This document shows positions 50,253-58,278 of a stretch of 64,000 bases of DNA, one piece after another. Within the stretch, counting starts at the first letter, position 1. Each line of letters opens with the position of its first letter. Both the position numbers and the translations under genes were made by a program. The notes under the pieces are model-generated. The model was not told where the DNA came from. It saw only the letters and a list, made by a program, of their open reading frames with translations, and did not search any database. This stretch comes from RYN-230 sp963814645 (GTDB taxonomy: Bacteria > Actinomycetota > Actinomycetes > Streptosporangiales > Streptosporangiaceae), in the NCBI GenBank assembly GCA_963814645.1, contig CAWFDX010000002.1:423666-487665 (forward strand), read 5' to 3'.

Positions 50253-50453
50253 ATGGAGCTCTTCCTTGCGATCGCCGTGGCGGCGGTCGCAATAGCAACC
50301 CTGGTGCTCGCCATGTCTTTCCGTAGGCGAACTGAAAAGCAGGTCTCGCCATGCTTGACGGACACCGGGATAGTGCTGCCACGAAAAATGAGACGGCGAT
50401 CAGCGAGCTGCGCGCGCAGTTGTCCGAGGGCCTGGCGCGGCTTGATCAACTAA
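50253..50453 (+). CDS. Small single-helix protein (possible first part of a split gene)
   Basis: The 66-residue frame starts MELFLAIAVAAVAIATLVLA, an N-terminal membrane helix, then MSFRRRTEKQ. After about residue 32 the composition becomes Arg/Ser/Cys-rich and looks non-coding, while the overlapping next frame looks better. A single membrane-anchored coiled-coil protein split by a one-base deletion near 50350 is an alternative reading. Confidence 0.4.
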   Translation: MELFLAIAVAAVAIATLVLAMSFRRRTEKQVSPCLTDTGIVLPRKMRRRSASCARSCPRAWRGLIN

Positions 50454-50575
50454 CCGTCGGACTGCAGGCGGTCCAGGAGTTCCTCTGGCCGATGCCTCCG
50501 GAGGAACCGGGCCATGAGGCTGCGTCCCCCGCAGACAACGGCAGTTCCGATCCGGGGGGTGATGGCCTAGCCTGA
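50351..50575 (+). CDS. Small coiled-coil protein (possible second part of a split gene)
   Basis: The 74-residue frame contains ATKNETAISELRAQLSEGLA and RLDQLTVGLQAVQEFLWPMP, a clear amphipathic coiled coil, and an acidic Pro/Ser tail. It overlaps the previous frame by 103 bases in a different frame. No clear ribosome site; it may depend on coupling or be the continuation of the 50253 gene. Confidence 0.42.
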   Translation: MLDGHRDSAATKNETAISELRAQLSEGLARLDQLTVGLQAVQEFLWPMPPEEPGHEAASPADNGSSDPGGDGLA

Positions 50576-50597
50576 GCCAGTCAGCGGCCCGGGTGTC

Positions 50598-51053
50598 TCA
50601 GTCAGCAGGCCTGAGGTCATCCTGATCCTTTACTGCCCTGCGACGCCCGGCTCCGTCCCGGTAATCCACTAGGCCTTTCCACCGCCCATCCTGGTCACGC
50701 CGCCACTCCAGCAGGTAGGCGTCCCGCCATGACCCGGCGATTCGCACCTGGCAACGTTTGGCATCCAATGCGACGTTGCTTGGGAAGCAGTGGGAGCACG
50801 GACCCAAGCTGGCTGACAGGGCGTCGGCCAGTGGAACGCATTCCGGGATATGAGCCTCCTGGCCGCGAAGGCCGGCCAAGCGATGCCCATCGGTGAGCGC
50901 CTGGCAGGTCGCCCGACGGTGGTAAGAATTGCCTCGCTCAGTCCGCCACACCCGCTCAGGCAGCCCGGTCCGGGCCGCCATGCACGCGGACTCACCGCAC
51001 CAGGCTGCCACCTCGCCGTGCTTACAGCGCTCTTCATGTGCGCCACTCGGCAC
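50598..51053 (-). CDS. Cysteine-rich hypothetical protein
   Basis: The 151-residue product has paired metal-ligand-like residues: ERCKHGEVAAWCGESAC near the start, then YHRRATCQAL followed by PECVPLADALSA and LGPCSHCFPS. The YHxxxxC...CxxC spacing is like the small zinc-binding modules attached to some nucleases and Ada-like proteins. The C-terminal part (WRDAYLLEWRRDQDGRWKGL) is basic and aromatic. GTG 51053 is the assumed start. Unknown function; it lies in the lower-GC islet. Confidence 0.5.
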   Translation of the reverse strand: MPSGAHEERCKHGEVAAWCGESACMAARTGLPERVWRTERGNSYHRRATCQALTDGHRLAGLRGQEAHIPECVPLADALSASLGPCSHCFPSNVALDAKRCQVRIAGSWRDAYLLEWRRDQDGRWKGLVDYRDGAGRRRAVKDQDDLRPAD

Positions 51054-51118
51054 ACCGCTATCGTCCGGCCACGCCGTGCGTGCGACAAGGGGAGAATTCC
51101 CGCTCCGGTCGGTCTCTT

Positions 51119-51820
51119 TCAGTTGGCCCAGGTGTCGAGTATCTGGTCGATGACCGGGCGGACCCGGTCGCGGGCGTCCTCTCGGGGGATGCCGGACATC
51201 AGCAACCGGTCGTAGTCGGTGTCTTCATGGCGGACCGAGGCGACCACCGCCAGGGTGATCGCTCTTTCGTCCAGCGCGCGGGCGGCCGCGGACCGGCCCA
51301 CCCGGCCGCTGCCGCGCAGCGCCGCGTGCTGCGCGATCGCGGCGGCTCTCTTCTTCGGACAGCCGGGAAACAGCCGCCGGATCTCGGCGGCCATGCGGGC
51401 CTGGAACTCGACGTCTTCCTTGGTCCGGCGTTCCCGGTCCCGGTCCCGGCGGCGCAGCCGGACATCTTCATCGGCCAGGCACATGTCTTCTGCCTGCTCG
51501 ATGGCGGCTTCCTCGGCCAGGATGCCCTGCCGCTCGTAGCGCTTGCGCGACCGGCTCCAGCGCACCACGACAGCCGACAGCTGGCTGGCCTGCTTGGCGC
51601 GCCGGGTCAGCGCGGCATCACCGGACTGGAGGAAGATGAGGTGGTCCATGTCCGCGCAGGTCAGGCACAGCGGCCCGACATCGGCCATGATCAGGAAGTC
51701 CCCGGTTCCGGCAGCAGCGTTACAGGCGGCGCAGGTCCAGTCCTTTAGCGGCAGGATCACAACCAGGTCGGCGGGCTTGCCTTGTTGCGCAGTGCGGTCC
51801 TTAGCCGGTGCTTTCGCCAT
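51119..51820 (-). CDS. DUF2293-domain protein
   Basis: The 233-residue protein has an N-terminal zinc-ribbon-like region (WTCAACNAAAGTGDFL, GPLCLTCADMDHL), a charged helical middle (RRRDRDRERRTKEDVEFQAR) and a C-terminal DUF2293 domain (MAAEIRRLFPGCPKKRAAAI, GSGRVGRSAAARALDERAIT, AVVASVRHEDTDYDRLLMSG). Cytosolic, possibly nucleic-acid-binding, unknown function. ATG 51820 lies 2 bp from the DUF397 stop, so the two are probably one transcript. Confidence 0.85.
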   Translation of the reverse strand: MAKAPAKDRTAQQGKPADLVVILPLKDWTCAACNAAAGTGDFLIMADVGPLCLTCADMDHLIFLQSGDAALTRRAKQASQLSAVVVRWSRSRKRYERQGILAEEAAIEQAEDMCLADEDVRLRRRDRDRERRTKEDVEFQARMAAEIRRLFPGCPKKRAAAIAQHAALRGSGRVGRSAAARALDERAITLAVVASVRHEDTDYDRLLMSGIPREDARDRVRPVIDQILDTWAN

Positions 51821-51822
51821 GG

Positions 51823-52032
51823 TCAGCGAGGGGCCAGCGAGCCCGTGTTAAGGGCGGTGGTGAACGTGCGCCACTCGGCGCGGCTGAACGTCAGCACTGG
51901 GCCGTAGGGGTCCTTGGAGTCACGGACCGCGAGGCTGTTACCGGAGAGGGCGGCAACTTCGACGCAGTTTCCGCCGTTGCTGCCGCTGTAGCTGCTCTTG
52001 CGCCAGGCGACGTTGTCTAGGGGGTGGCCCAT
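51823..52032 (-). CDS. DUF397 family protein
   Basis: The 69-residue protein shows the DUF397 hallmarks NVAWRKSSYSGSNGGNCVEV, LAVRDSKDPYGPVLTFSRAE and WRTFTTAL. DUF397 genes are abundant in actinomycetes and usually sit next to an XRE-type (DUF5753) regulator, with which they act in development or antibiotic control. Here the partner is reduced to a tail fragment overlapping the start by 16 bases. Confidence 0.9.
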   Translation of the reverse strand: MGHPLDNVAWRKSSYSGSNGGNCVEVAALSGNSLAVRDSKDPYGPVLTFSRAEWRTFTTALNTGSLAPR

Positions 52033-52127
52033 CGTTCCTCAGCTACCTTTCCGATCAGGTCTCGTGAGGCTTCACCGGGTAGCGCGTCATCTCTCAACGT
52101 ATCGAAGGTGCGGGAGAGCTGTTGCCG
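52017..52127 (-). pseudogene. C-terminal remnant of an XRE/DUF5753 regulator
   Basis: The last 36 codons read RQQLSRTFDTLRDDALPGEA then SRDLIGKVAEERWATP, the typical end of XRE-DUF5753 proteins (FDxLRxxALxxxxSxxLI). Everything upstream (helix-turn-helix and DUF5753 core, about 240 residues) is missing; the open frame further right (to 52307) reads as low-complexity Arg/Pro and abuts the SARP gene. The remnant overlaps the DUF397 start by 16 bases, as an intact partner would. Confidence 0.55.
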
Positions 52128-52207
52128 CGGCACGATGCGTCGGCCAGGTGGACAGCCTGGTTGGACGCTCCGGGGTGATATGACGGGCCAGCGCCAGCCA
52201 GGCGTCG

Positions 52208-55090
52208 TTAGCTGGCGCCGTTCGCGTCGAGTTCGCGGAGCTTGGCCTGGATAGGGGAGGCGTCGGGGTGACCGAGGTCGTGCAGGATCACGCACGCCTC
52301 TTCCCACGCCGCGCGGGCCTCAGCCCGGTGCCCGTCCGCGTGCTGCGAATCCCCCAGGTGGTTCAGCGTCTCGGCCAGCCCCCACCGGTTGCCGATCTCG
52401 CGGTTCAGCTCGACCGCCTCCCGGTAGTACCGAGCGGCTTCGGTGAACCGCCCGCCCTGCTGTTCGGCGTACCCCAGGCTGTCCAGTGCACCGGCCGCCC
52501 CGTCCTGGTTGCCGAGCTTACGGAACAGGTCGAGAGCCTGGCTGGCGTAGCTGATGGCCCGTGGCTGGTCGCCGAGTACGGTGTGGAACCAGCCACAGGA
52601 GTTGAGCGCGAGGGCTCGGCCGGACTGGTCGCCGATGACCGTGTACGAATCCAGCGCCTGCTCAGCGTGGGTCAGCGCCTCTTCGTAGCGGCCCTGGAAG
52701 TTCAACATGCCGGCCAGCCCGTTGTGCGCGTAAGCCTGCCCGGCCTGGTCCCCGTTCTCGGTGTGGATGCGCAGCGCCTGCCCGAGTTGTGCGTGAGCGT
52801 CGTCATAGTTGCCCAGCAGGGCATTGGCGTAGCCGCACCGCTGCAGCGCGCCCGCCTGGGCGGCCCGGTCACCCAGCCGCCGCGCGGCGGCCAGCGAGAT
52901 CTGCTCGGTGATTGTCCACTCGTGCCAGCGACCCTGAGTTTCCAGAAACCAGGATATGGCCCACGGGATCTGCCAGGCGTGCACATCGAAGCCCGCCTCC
53001 GCGGCCCGCGCGGCGGCCGCCATCAGGACCCGGCGTTCGGCCTGGAACCAGGCCAGCGCCTGTGCAACGTCGCCGATGTACTCGGGCGTTGCCCCCGGTG
53101 TCGCCGATACCAGCGTCACCGGCCGCCGGGTGGGGTGCAGCAGCAGCGCCGCCGACGCCGCCGTGTGCAGGTAGTGGTCGAGCATCCGGCCGATGGCCGC
53201 GCGCCGCTCGTCCGCGCTGTCCTCGGACTGGGTCAGCTCGGCCGCGTAGGCGCGGAGCAGGTCGTGGCTGGCGAACCGGCCCGGCGCGTACTCGAACAGC
53301 AAGTGGGCCCGGGTCAGCTCGCCGAGTGTCCGCCGGGCGTCATCCGGCGGCAGGTCGGCCAGCCGGGCGGCGGCCGCGGTGCTGATGTCCGGCCCGGCGT
53401 GCAGACCGAGGAGGCGGAACAGCCGCCCGGCACTGGCGTTCAGCTGCTGGTATGACCAGGAGAGCACAGCCCGCACGTTGGTCGCGGCGTGGCCCGCGTC
53501 CAGCGCGTCCAGCCGTCCGCCCGCGCCGCGCAGCTCGGCGGACAGCGCGGCCAGGGACAGCGCGGGCTGGCTGGCGCTGCGCGCGGCCGCGATGCTGAGC
53601 GCCAGCGGCAGCCCCGCGCACAACTGGATCAGCTCGTCCGCCGCGGGCAGGTCGCCGGCCACCCGTTCCGCGCCGAGGCGGCGGGCCAGCAGTTCGTGCG
53701 CGTCGGCCTCGGCCAGCACATCCAGGGTGAGCGGGGAAGCGCCCTCGGCAGCGACCAGCGGGGTCAGCTGGCTACGGCTGGTCACGATGACCAGGCAGCC
53801 AGGGCTGGCCGGCAGCAGTGGCCGGACCTGCTCCACGTCGCGCGCGTTGTCCAGCAGCACCAGAATCCGCTTGCCGGCCAGCACGCTGCGGTACAGGCCG
53901 GACTGGGCCTCCAGCCCGGAGGGTATCCGGGCGGGCGGCACGGATAGCGCGTCCAGCAGCAGCCGGATCGCCTCGGCTGGCGGCATCGGCGGGCCGGCTG
54001 GGTCGAAGCCGCGCAGGTTGACGTACAGCTGCCCGTCCGGGAACCGGTCCGCGACCTGGTGCGCGAAGTGCAGGGCCAGCGTGGTCTTGCCGATCCCGGC
54101 CGTCCCGTCGATGACCGCGATCACGGTGGCCGTGCTGCCCCCGGTGGCCTCGCCGGCCAGCCCGGCCAGCGTCTTGAGGGCGCCGGCCCGCCCAGCGAAG
54201 TGCCGGGTGGCCGCGGGCAGCTGCCGCGGCACTACCTGGTCCTGCGCGGCCGCCGAGTTCCGCCGGCCCGCGGCCGCGGTTGGCGTGCTGTCCGTCTCGG
54301 CCGGGCCGGGCGGCGGCTCGGCGTCGTCTGGGCGGAGCAGTTCGCTGTCCGCGGCCAGGATGCGCTGGTGCAGCACGGCCAGCTCGGGACCTGGATCGAT
54401 GCCCAGCTCGTCGGCCAGCACCCGCCGCACGTCCTGGAACGCGGCCAGCGCGTCGGCCTGCCGGCCGCTGCGGTACAGGCTGAGCATGAGCTGCGCGTGG
54501 AACTGCTCCTGCAGCGGGTGCGCCGCGACCAGCTGGCGCAGCTCGGCCACCACTTCACCATGCCGGCCCAGCTGCAGGTCGGCGTCGATCCGGGTGGCCA
54601 GCGCCTGCAGCCGCTGGTCCACGATCGGCGGCACCTCGCGGTCCCGCAGCAGCAGCGACTCCACGTCGGCGAGCGGCTCGCCGCGCCACAGCCCGAGCGC
54701 CTGGCGCAGCTGGTCGGCCGCTTCCGTCCAGTGGCCAGCCTCGGCCGCGGCGTGGCCACGCGAGGCCAGCATGCCGAACGCCCGTACATCCAGCTGGGCG
54801 TCCTCGAGCGTGATCAGGTAGCCGGGTGGCTGCGTCTCGATCAGATCGGCCCCGGACGGGCCCAGGGTGGCGCGCAGCCGTTGCACGGCGCTGTGCAGCG
54901 CGCTCCGCGCCCCGGCCGGTGACTCGCCGTCCCACAGCACCTCGGCCAGCGCGTCCAGGCTGACCACGCGGCCGGCGTTCAGCAGCAGGGCGGCCAGCAG
55001 CACGCGCTGCTGCGGCGCTGACACGGTTACTGTGCGCGTGCCATCGCGGACTACCAGTGGCCCCAGCAGCCCGAACTCCACGCCCAGCAC
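52208..55090 (-). CDS. SARP/AfsR-type regulator: winged HTH-BTAD-NB-ARC-TPR
   Basis: The 960-residue protein has an OmpR-like DNA-binding domain (residues 1-95: FGLLGPLVVRDGTRTVTV, LDALAEVLWDGESPAGARSA), a BTAD domain (about 100-245: GYLITLEDAQLDVRAF, LVAAHPLQEQFHAQLMLSLY), an NB-ARC ATPase (about 295-560: P-loop DGTAGIGKTTLALHFA, Walker B RILVLLDNARD, CAGLPLALSIAAAR) and C-terminal TPRs (about 700-930: YANALLGNYDDAHAQLGQAL). AfsR-like proteins activate secondary-metabolite or development genes. No biosynthetic cluster is adjacent. GTG 55090 follows AGGAAGAG. Confidence 0.93.
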   Translation of the reverse strand: MLGVEFGLLGPLVVRDGTRTVTVSAPQQRVLLAALLLNAGRVVSLDALAEVLWDGESPAGARSALHSAVQRLRATLGPSGADLIETQPPGYLITLEDAQLDVRAFGMLASRGHAAAEAGHWTEAADQLRQALGLWRGEPLADVESLLLRDREVPPIVDQRLQALATRIDADLQLGRHGEVVAELRQLVAAHPLQEQFHAQLMLSLYRSGRQADALAAFQDVRRVLADELGIDPGPELAVLHQRILAADSELLRPDDAEPPPGPAETDSTPTAAAGRRNSAAAQDQVVPRQLPAATRHFAGRAGALKTLAGLAGEATGGSTATVIAVIDGTAGIGKTTLALHFAHQVADRFPDGQLYVNLRGFDPAGPPMPPAEAIRLLLDALSVPPARIPSGLEAQSGLYRSVLAGKRILVLLDNARDVEQVRPLLPASPGCLVIVTSRSQLTPLVAAEGASPLTLDVLAEADAHELLARRLGAERVAGDLPAADELIQLCAGLPLALSIAAARSASQPALSLAALSAELRGAGGRLDALDAGHAATNVRAVLSWSYQQLNASAGRLFRLLGLHAGPDISTAAAARLADLPPDDARRTLGELTRAHLLFEYAPGRFASHDLLRAYAAELTQSEDSADERRAAIGRMLDHYLHTAASAALLLHPTRRPVTLVSATPGATPEYIGDVAQALAWFQAERRVLMAAAARAAEAGFDVHAWQIPWAISWFLETQGRWHEWTITEQISLAAARRLGDRAAQAGALQRCGYANALLGNYDDAHAQLGQALRIHTENGDQAGQAYAHNGLAGMLNFQGRYEEALTHAEQALDSYTVIGDQSGRALALNSCGWFHTVLGDQPRAISYASQALDLFRKLGNQDGAAGALDSLGYAEQQGGRFTEAARYYREAVELNREIGNRWGLAETLNHLGDSQHADGHRAEARAAWEEACVILHDLGHPDASPIQAKLRELDANGAS

Positions 55091-55341
55091 CTCTTCCTGG
55101 CTTGCTGCGCTGCGCTTGTTGTGTTGTGCGGTTGCGTTAGTGGCACCAGCGGATCACGGTCGCAGCACAGACATGACGGCAGCGTACCCGGGTCGGTGAG
55201 CAATCGGTGATCGGCGGCTGTCGTCTTGACGGTGGTTCGTGAGCTTTTGCTGGCATCGTGCGCTTATCGTTCCCGCTAGGCCGGTGCGGTCACCCCTCGC
55301 CGCGGCCACGCCTGCAGCGGATCGGAGGCGTGCGTGCAGCA

Positions 55342-55881
55342 ATGACCGTCCCAGGGACTGAAACGGTCTGCGGGTCAGCCGCTGCCATCCCCGGCCATGT
55401 GGCTACCCTGTCCGCCGTTCCCGCGCTGCTGCCTGACCGGGACCTGGCGCGGATGCAGGAGTGGCCGCTGCGCAGTTTCCTCGAACTGCGGGCGCTGCCC
55501 TCGTCGGTGCGTACGGCCCGGATGCATGCCCGGGCCATGCTGAACGAGTGGTGCCTGGCTGCCCTGGCCGACACGACCGAACTGCTCGTCTCCGAGATCA
55601 CCACGAACGCGGTGTGCGCGTCGGCCCGGATCGCGCGCCAGCGCGGGGCCGCGCAGCTGCCGATGCGGCTGTGGCTCACCTCGGACCGGCGCAGCGTGCT
55701 GATCCAGGTCTGGGACGCCGACCGGCTGCAGCCCATCCCGCAGGACCTGGGGCCGGACGCCGAGTGCGGGCGCGGGCTGCTGCTGGTCCAGACACTGAGC
55801 GCGGAGTGGGGCTACTACCCGCCGGATGGCCCTGGCAGCCCCGGCGGCAAGATCGTCTGGGCCCGCTGCGAACTTCCTTAG
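55342..55881 (+). CDS. GHKL ATPase, RsbW/anti-sigma-like
   Basis: The 179-residue protein is a single HATPase_c domain of the type widespread in actinomycetes: WPLRSFLELRALPSSVRTAR, ADTTELLVSEITTNAVCASA (N-box; the usual NAVxHA is here NAVCAS), VLIQVWDADRLQP (G1 box) and GRGLLLVQTLSAEWGYY (G2 box). Such proteins resemble anti-sigma kinases. The altered N-box residue after Asn (Cys-Ala-Ser instead of x-His-Ala) is unusual. ATG 55342 is 13 bases past GGAGG; GTG 55330 is possible. It is divergent from the SARP gene. Confidence 0.85.
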   Translation: MTVPGTETVCGSAAAIPGHVATLSAVPALLPDRDLARMQEWPLRSFLELRALPSSVRTARMHARAMLNEWCLAALADTTELLVSEITTNAVCASARIARQRGAAQLPMRLWLTSDRRSVLIQVWDADRLQPIPQDLGPDAECGRGLLLVQTLSAEWGYYPPDGPGSPGGKIVWARCELP

Positions 55882-55904
55882 CTGGGCTGGTGACCGGGCG
55901 GTGA

Positions 55905-57086
55905 TCAGCCGGTGATCGTGGCGCAGCCGGCCAGGTAGCCGGCCAGCAGTGCGTCGGCCACGTCCGCGATGGCCCGGTCAGCAGGCAGGAACGTGGCGGT
56001 GTGCAGCCCCGAACCCGGCTGCCCGCCAGTGCCGACGAACAGCATCAGCGAGGGAGCTACCGCGCCGTAGAACGCGAAGTCGTCGGCCCCGCAGGTGCGC
56101 AGCGGCTCGGTGACCGTGGCGCCGAGCCGGGTCAGCAGGGCCGCCGTCGACGCGGCCAGGCCCGGGTCGTTGTCCAGCACCGGCTCGCCGCGGGCGATCG
56201 TCACGTCCGCGATGCAGCCGTGCGCCAGCGCGACACCGTCGGCCACTTCGCGGAGCCGCTCATCCAGCAGGTCGCGGTGCGCCGGCGTCACCGCCCGCAT
56301 GGTGCCGCTGGCGGTCGCGGTGCCTGGGATGGCGTTGGACGCCTCGCCCGCGGCCATCGTGCCGACCGTCACCACCGCGGGCTGCATCGGGTCCGTGTTC
56401 CGGCTGACCAGTTGCTGCGCCGCCACCACGAACTGGGCCAGGGCCAGCACTGGATCGCGGGTGAGGTGCGGGTAGGCGGCGTGCCCCGGGCGGCCGGTCA
56501 TGGTCACGAAGAACTCGTCGGCCGAGGCGTTGACCACCCCTGGTGCGCAGGCCACCTCGCCCGCCTGCAGCAGTGGCTGCACGTGCGCGGCGGCCATGGC
56601 CTGGACCTGGTGGGCCTGCAGCAGGCCGGAGCTGATGATGTCCACCGCGCCGGACGGGTTGCCTTCCTCGCGCGGCTGCAGCACGGCCAGCATCGGCACC
56701 GGCGGCCCCACCTCGTGCAGCGCGCGGGCCAGCGCGGTCAGCGCGGCCATGTGCACGTCATGCCCGCAGGCGTGCATGGCACCCGGCCCGGCCGCCCATG
56801 GCACGCCGGTGGCCTCGGTGATGGGCAGTGCGTCGAGCTCGGCGCGGATGCCCACCGCGGGTCCCGGCCCGCCGATGCGCAGCACGGCCCCGGTGCCGTC
56901 GGCCAGCCGCTCGGCGCCGGCCCCGCCCGGCAGGGCTTTCAGCAGCTGGTTCAGCGTGGGCTGTTCGTGGCCGGACAGGCTGGGCTGGGCATGCAGTTCC
57001 CGGCGCAAGCGCTCCGCGTCCGGCAGTTCCCGGTGCACCGCATCGCGCAGCGCGCCGATCGCTTCGAGCGGGAGAATGACGGTCAT
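55905..57086 (-). CDS. M20 family metallopeptidase/amidohydrolase
   Basis: The 393-residue zinc hydrolase has RRELHAQPSLSGHEQPTLNQ, AGIRAELDALPITE-like VGIRAELDALPITEATGVPW, the metal motif MHACGHDVHMAALTALARAL, QPREEGNPSGA with the catalytic and metal Glu, and CGADDFAFYG near the C-terminus; the dimerisation domain is intact (FFVTMTGRPGHAAYPHLTRD). It hydrolyses an N-acyl-amino acid or hippurate-like amide. GGAG lies about eight bases before ATG 57086. Divergent from the RpiR-type regulator, which probably controls it. Confidence 0.92.
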   Translation of the reverse strand: MTVILPLEAIGALRDAVHRELPDAERLRRELHAQPSLSGHEQPTLNQLLKALPGGAGAERLADGTGAVLRIGGPGPAVGIRAELDALPITEATGVPWAAGPGAMHACGHDVHMAALTALARALHEVGPPVPMLAVLQPREEGNPSGAVDIISSGLLQAHQVQAMAAAHVQPLLQAGEVACAPGVVNASADEFFVTMTGRPGHAAYPHLTRDPVLALAQFVVAAQQLVSRNTDPMQPAVVTVGTMAAGEASNAIPGTATASGTMRAVTPAHRDLLDERLREVADGVALAHGCIADVTIARGEPVLDNDPGLAASTAALLTRLGATVTEPLRTCGADDFAFYGAVAPSLMLFVGTGGQPGSGLHTATFLPADRAIADVADALLAGYLAGCATITG

Positions 57087-57309
57087 CCCAGCAACTCCAC
57101 AACGGCCATGGCGCGGTTCACCGTCCCCCGGTTCTAAACGTTACAAGGATTTTGATCAGAGCTACTATGTAATGGCTGTTAGCTCGATGGCGTTCGTCAG
57201 CCGTCGCCGCTAGCCTGCCAGGCCAGGCCGGAGAGCGATGTCCGGGGTCGCCGCGCGCCAGCGTACGGCGTGACGGCGGCGTGCGGTGGCGGGGCAGAGG
57301 AGGGCGCAC

Positions 57310-58253
57310 GTGCCAGCACCGGGCCAGCGGCGGGGCAGTCTGGGCAGTCGAGGTAGCCGGGATGGCCGGGCCGAGGCCGCGGCTGACCAGCCGGCGTCCT
57401 CGCTCGCGCTGACCGTGGCCGAGCGCACCCACCGCAAGCTGGCTGAGCTGAGCCCCAGTGAGCTCAAGGTTGGCCGGGCCCTGCTGGCCGCCTACCCGGC
57501 CGCGGGCCTGGGCACGGTGGCCGAATTCGCCGAGCGGGCGCATGTCAGCGCGCCCACCGTGCTCCGGTTCGCGGCGCGGATCGGGTTCCCCAGCTACCCG
57601 CTGTTCCAGCAGGCACTGATCCGGGAGGTGCACGAGCAGCTCGGCTCGCCGCTGCGCCGGATCAGCGAACCGCACCTGTCCTCCGGTGCGGACGGGCCGC
57701 TGCCCACCGTGGCCGAGGCCTACCAGCAGGTGCTGTCGGGCACGTTCGGGGCGCTGCCGGAAGCCGAGTTCAGCCGGGCCGCGGGGCTGCTCAGCGACCC
57801 GCGCAAGCGGGTACACCTGCTCGGCGGGCGGCTGAGCCGGGTGCTGGCCGCCTACCTCACCACCTACCTGGTCCGCATCCGCAAGGATGTGTCGCTGGTC
57901 CCGGAGACCGAGCCGGAGCGCACCGCGACCCTGCTCGACTTCGGCCGCCGGGACGTGCTGATCGTGTTCGACTACCGCCGGTACGACCCGGCCATCGTGC
58001 GCTACGCCGGCCAGGCCAGCGCGCGCGGCGCGCACGTCATCCTGTTCACCGACCCCTGGATGTCGCCCGCCGCCGACGTGGCCGAGGTGGTGCTGCCCGC
58101 CCGGGTGGAGGCGCCCAGCCCGTTCGACTCGCTGGTCCCGGCCATGGCCGTGGTGGAGACCCTGGTCGCGGCCGTCACCGAGCAGACCGGGGCGGACGCC
58201 CGCCGCCGCTGGCCGGCTACGAGCAGCTTTCCGGGCCGGGCGCGCCCGAGTAG
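57310..58253 (+). CDS. MurR/RpiR family regulator, 3' end frameshifted
   Basis: The protein has an RpiR HTH (HRKLAELSPSELKVGRALLA, GLGTVAEFAERAHVSAPTVL, RFAARIGFPSYPLFQQAL) and a SIS-like effector domain (RKRVHLLGGRLSRVLAAYLT, VLIVFDYRRYDPAIVRYAGQ, AHVILFTDPWMSP). Its natural end reads LAGYEQLSGPGAPE and stops at TAG 58251-58253, but one base is missing in the CGCCGCCGC run near 58200-58210, so as written the frame runs on to 58542, antisense to the amidohydrolase. AGGAGG lies six bases before GTG 57310. It sits between M20 peptidase and amidohydrolase genes and likely regulates both. Confidence 0.85.
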
Positions 58254-58278
58254 GACGGCCCGCGCGGCCGTGCCGCGG

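Noticed and set aside
52208..55090. SARP regulator as marker of an antibiotic cluster
   Set aside because: No polyketide synthase, NRPS, terpene or RiPP genes are within reach; the lone P450 at 20.6 kb is far away and flanked by sulfur-metabolism genes.
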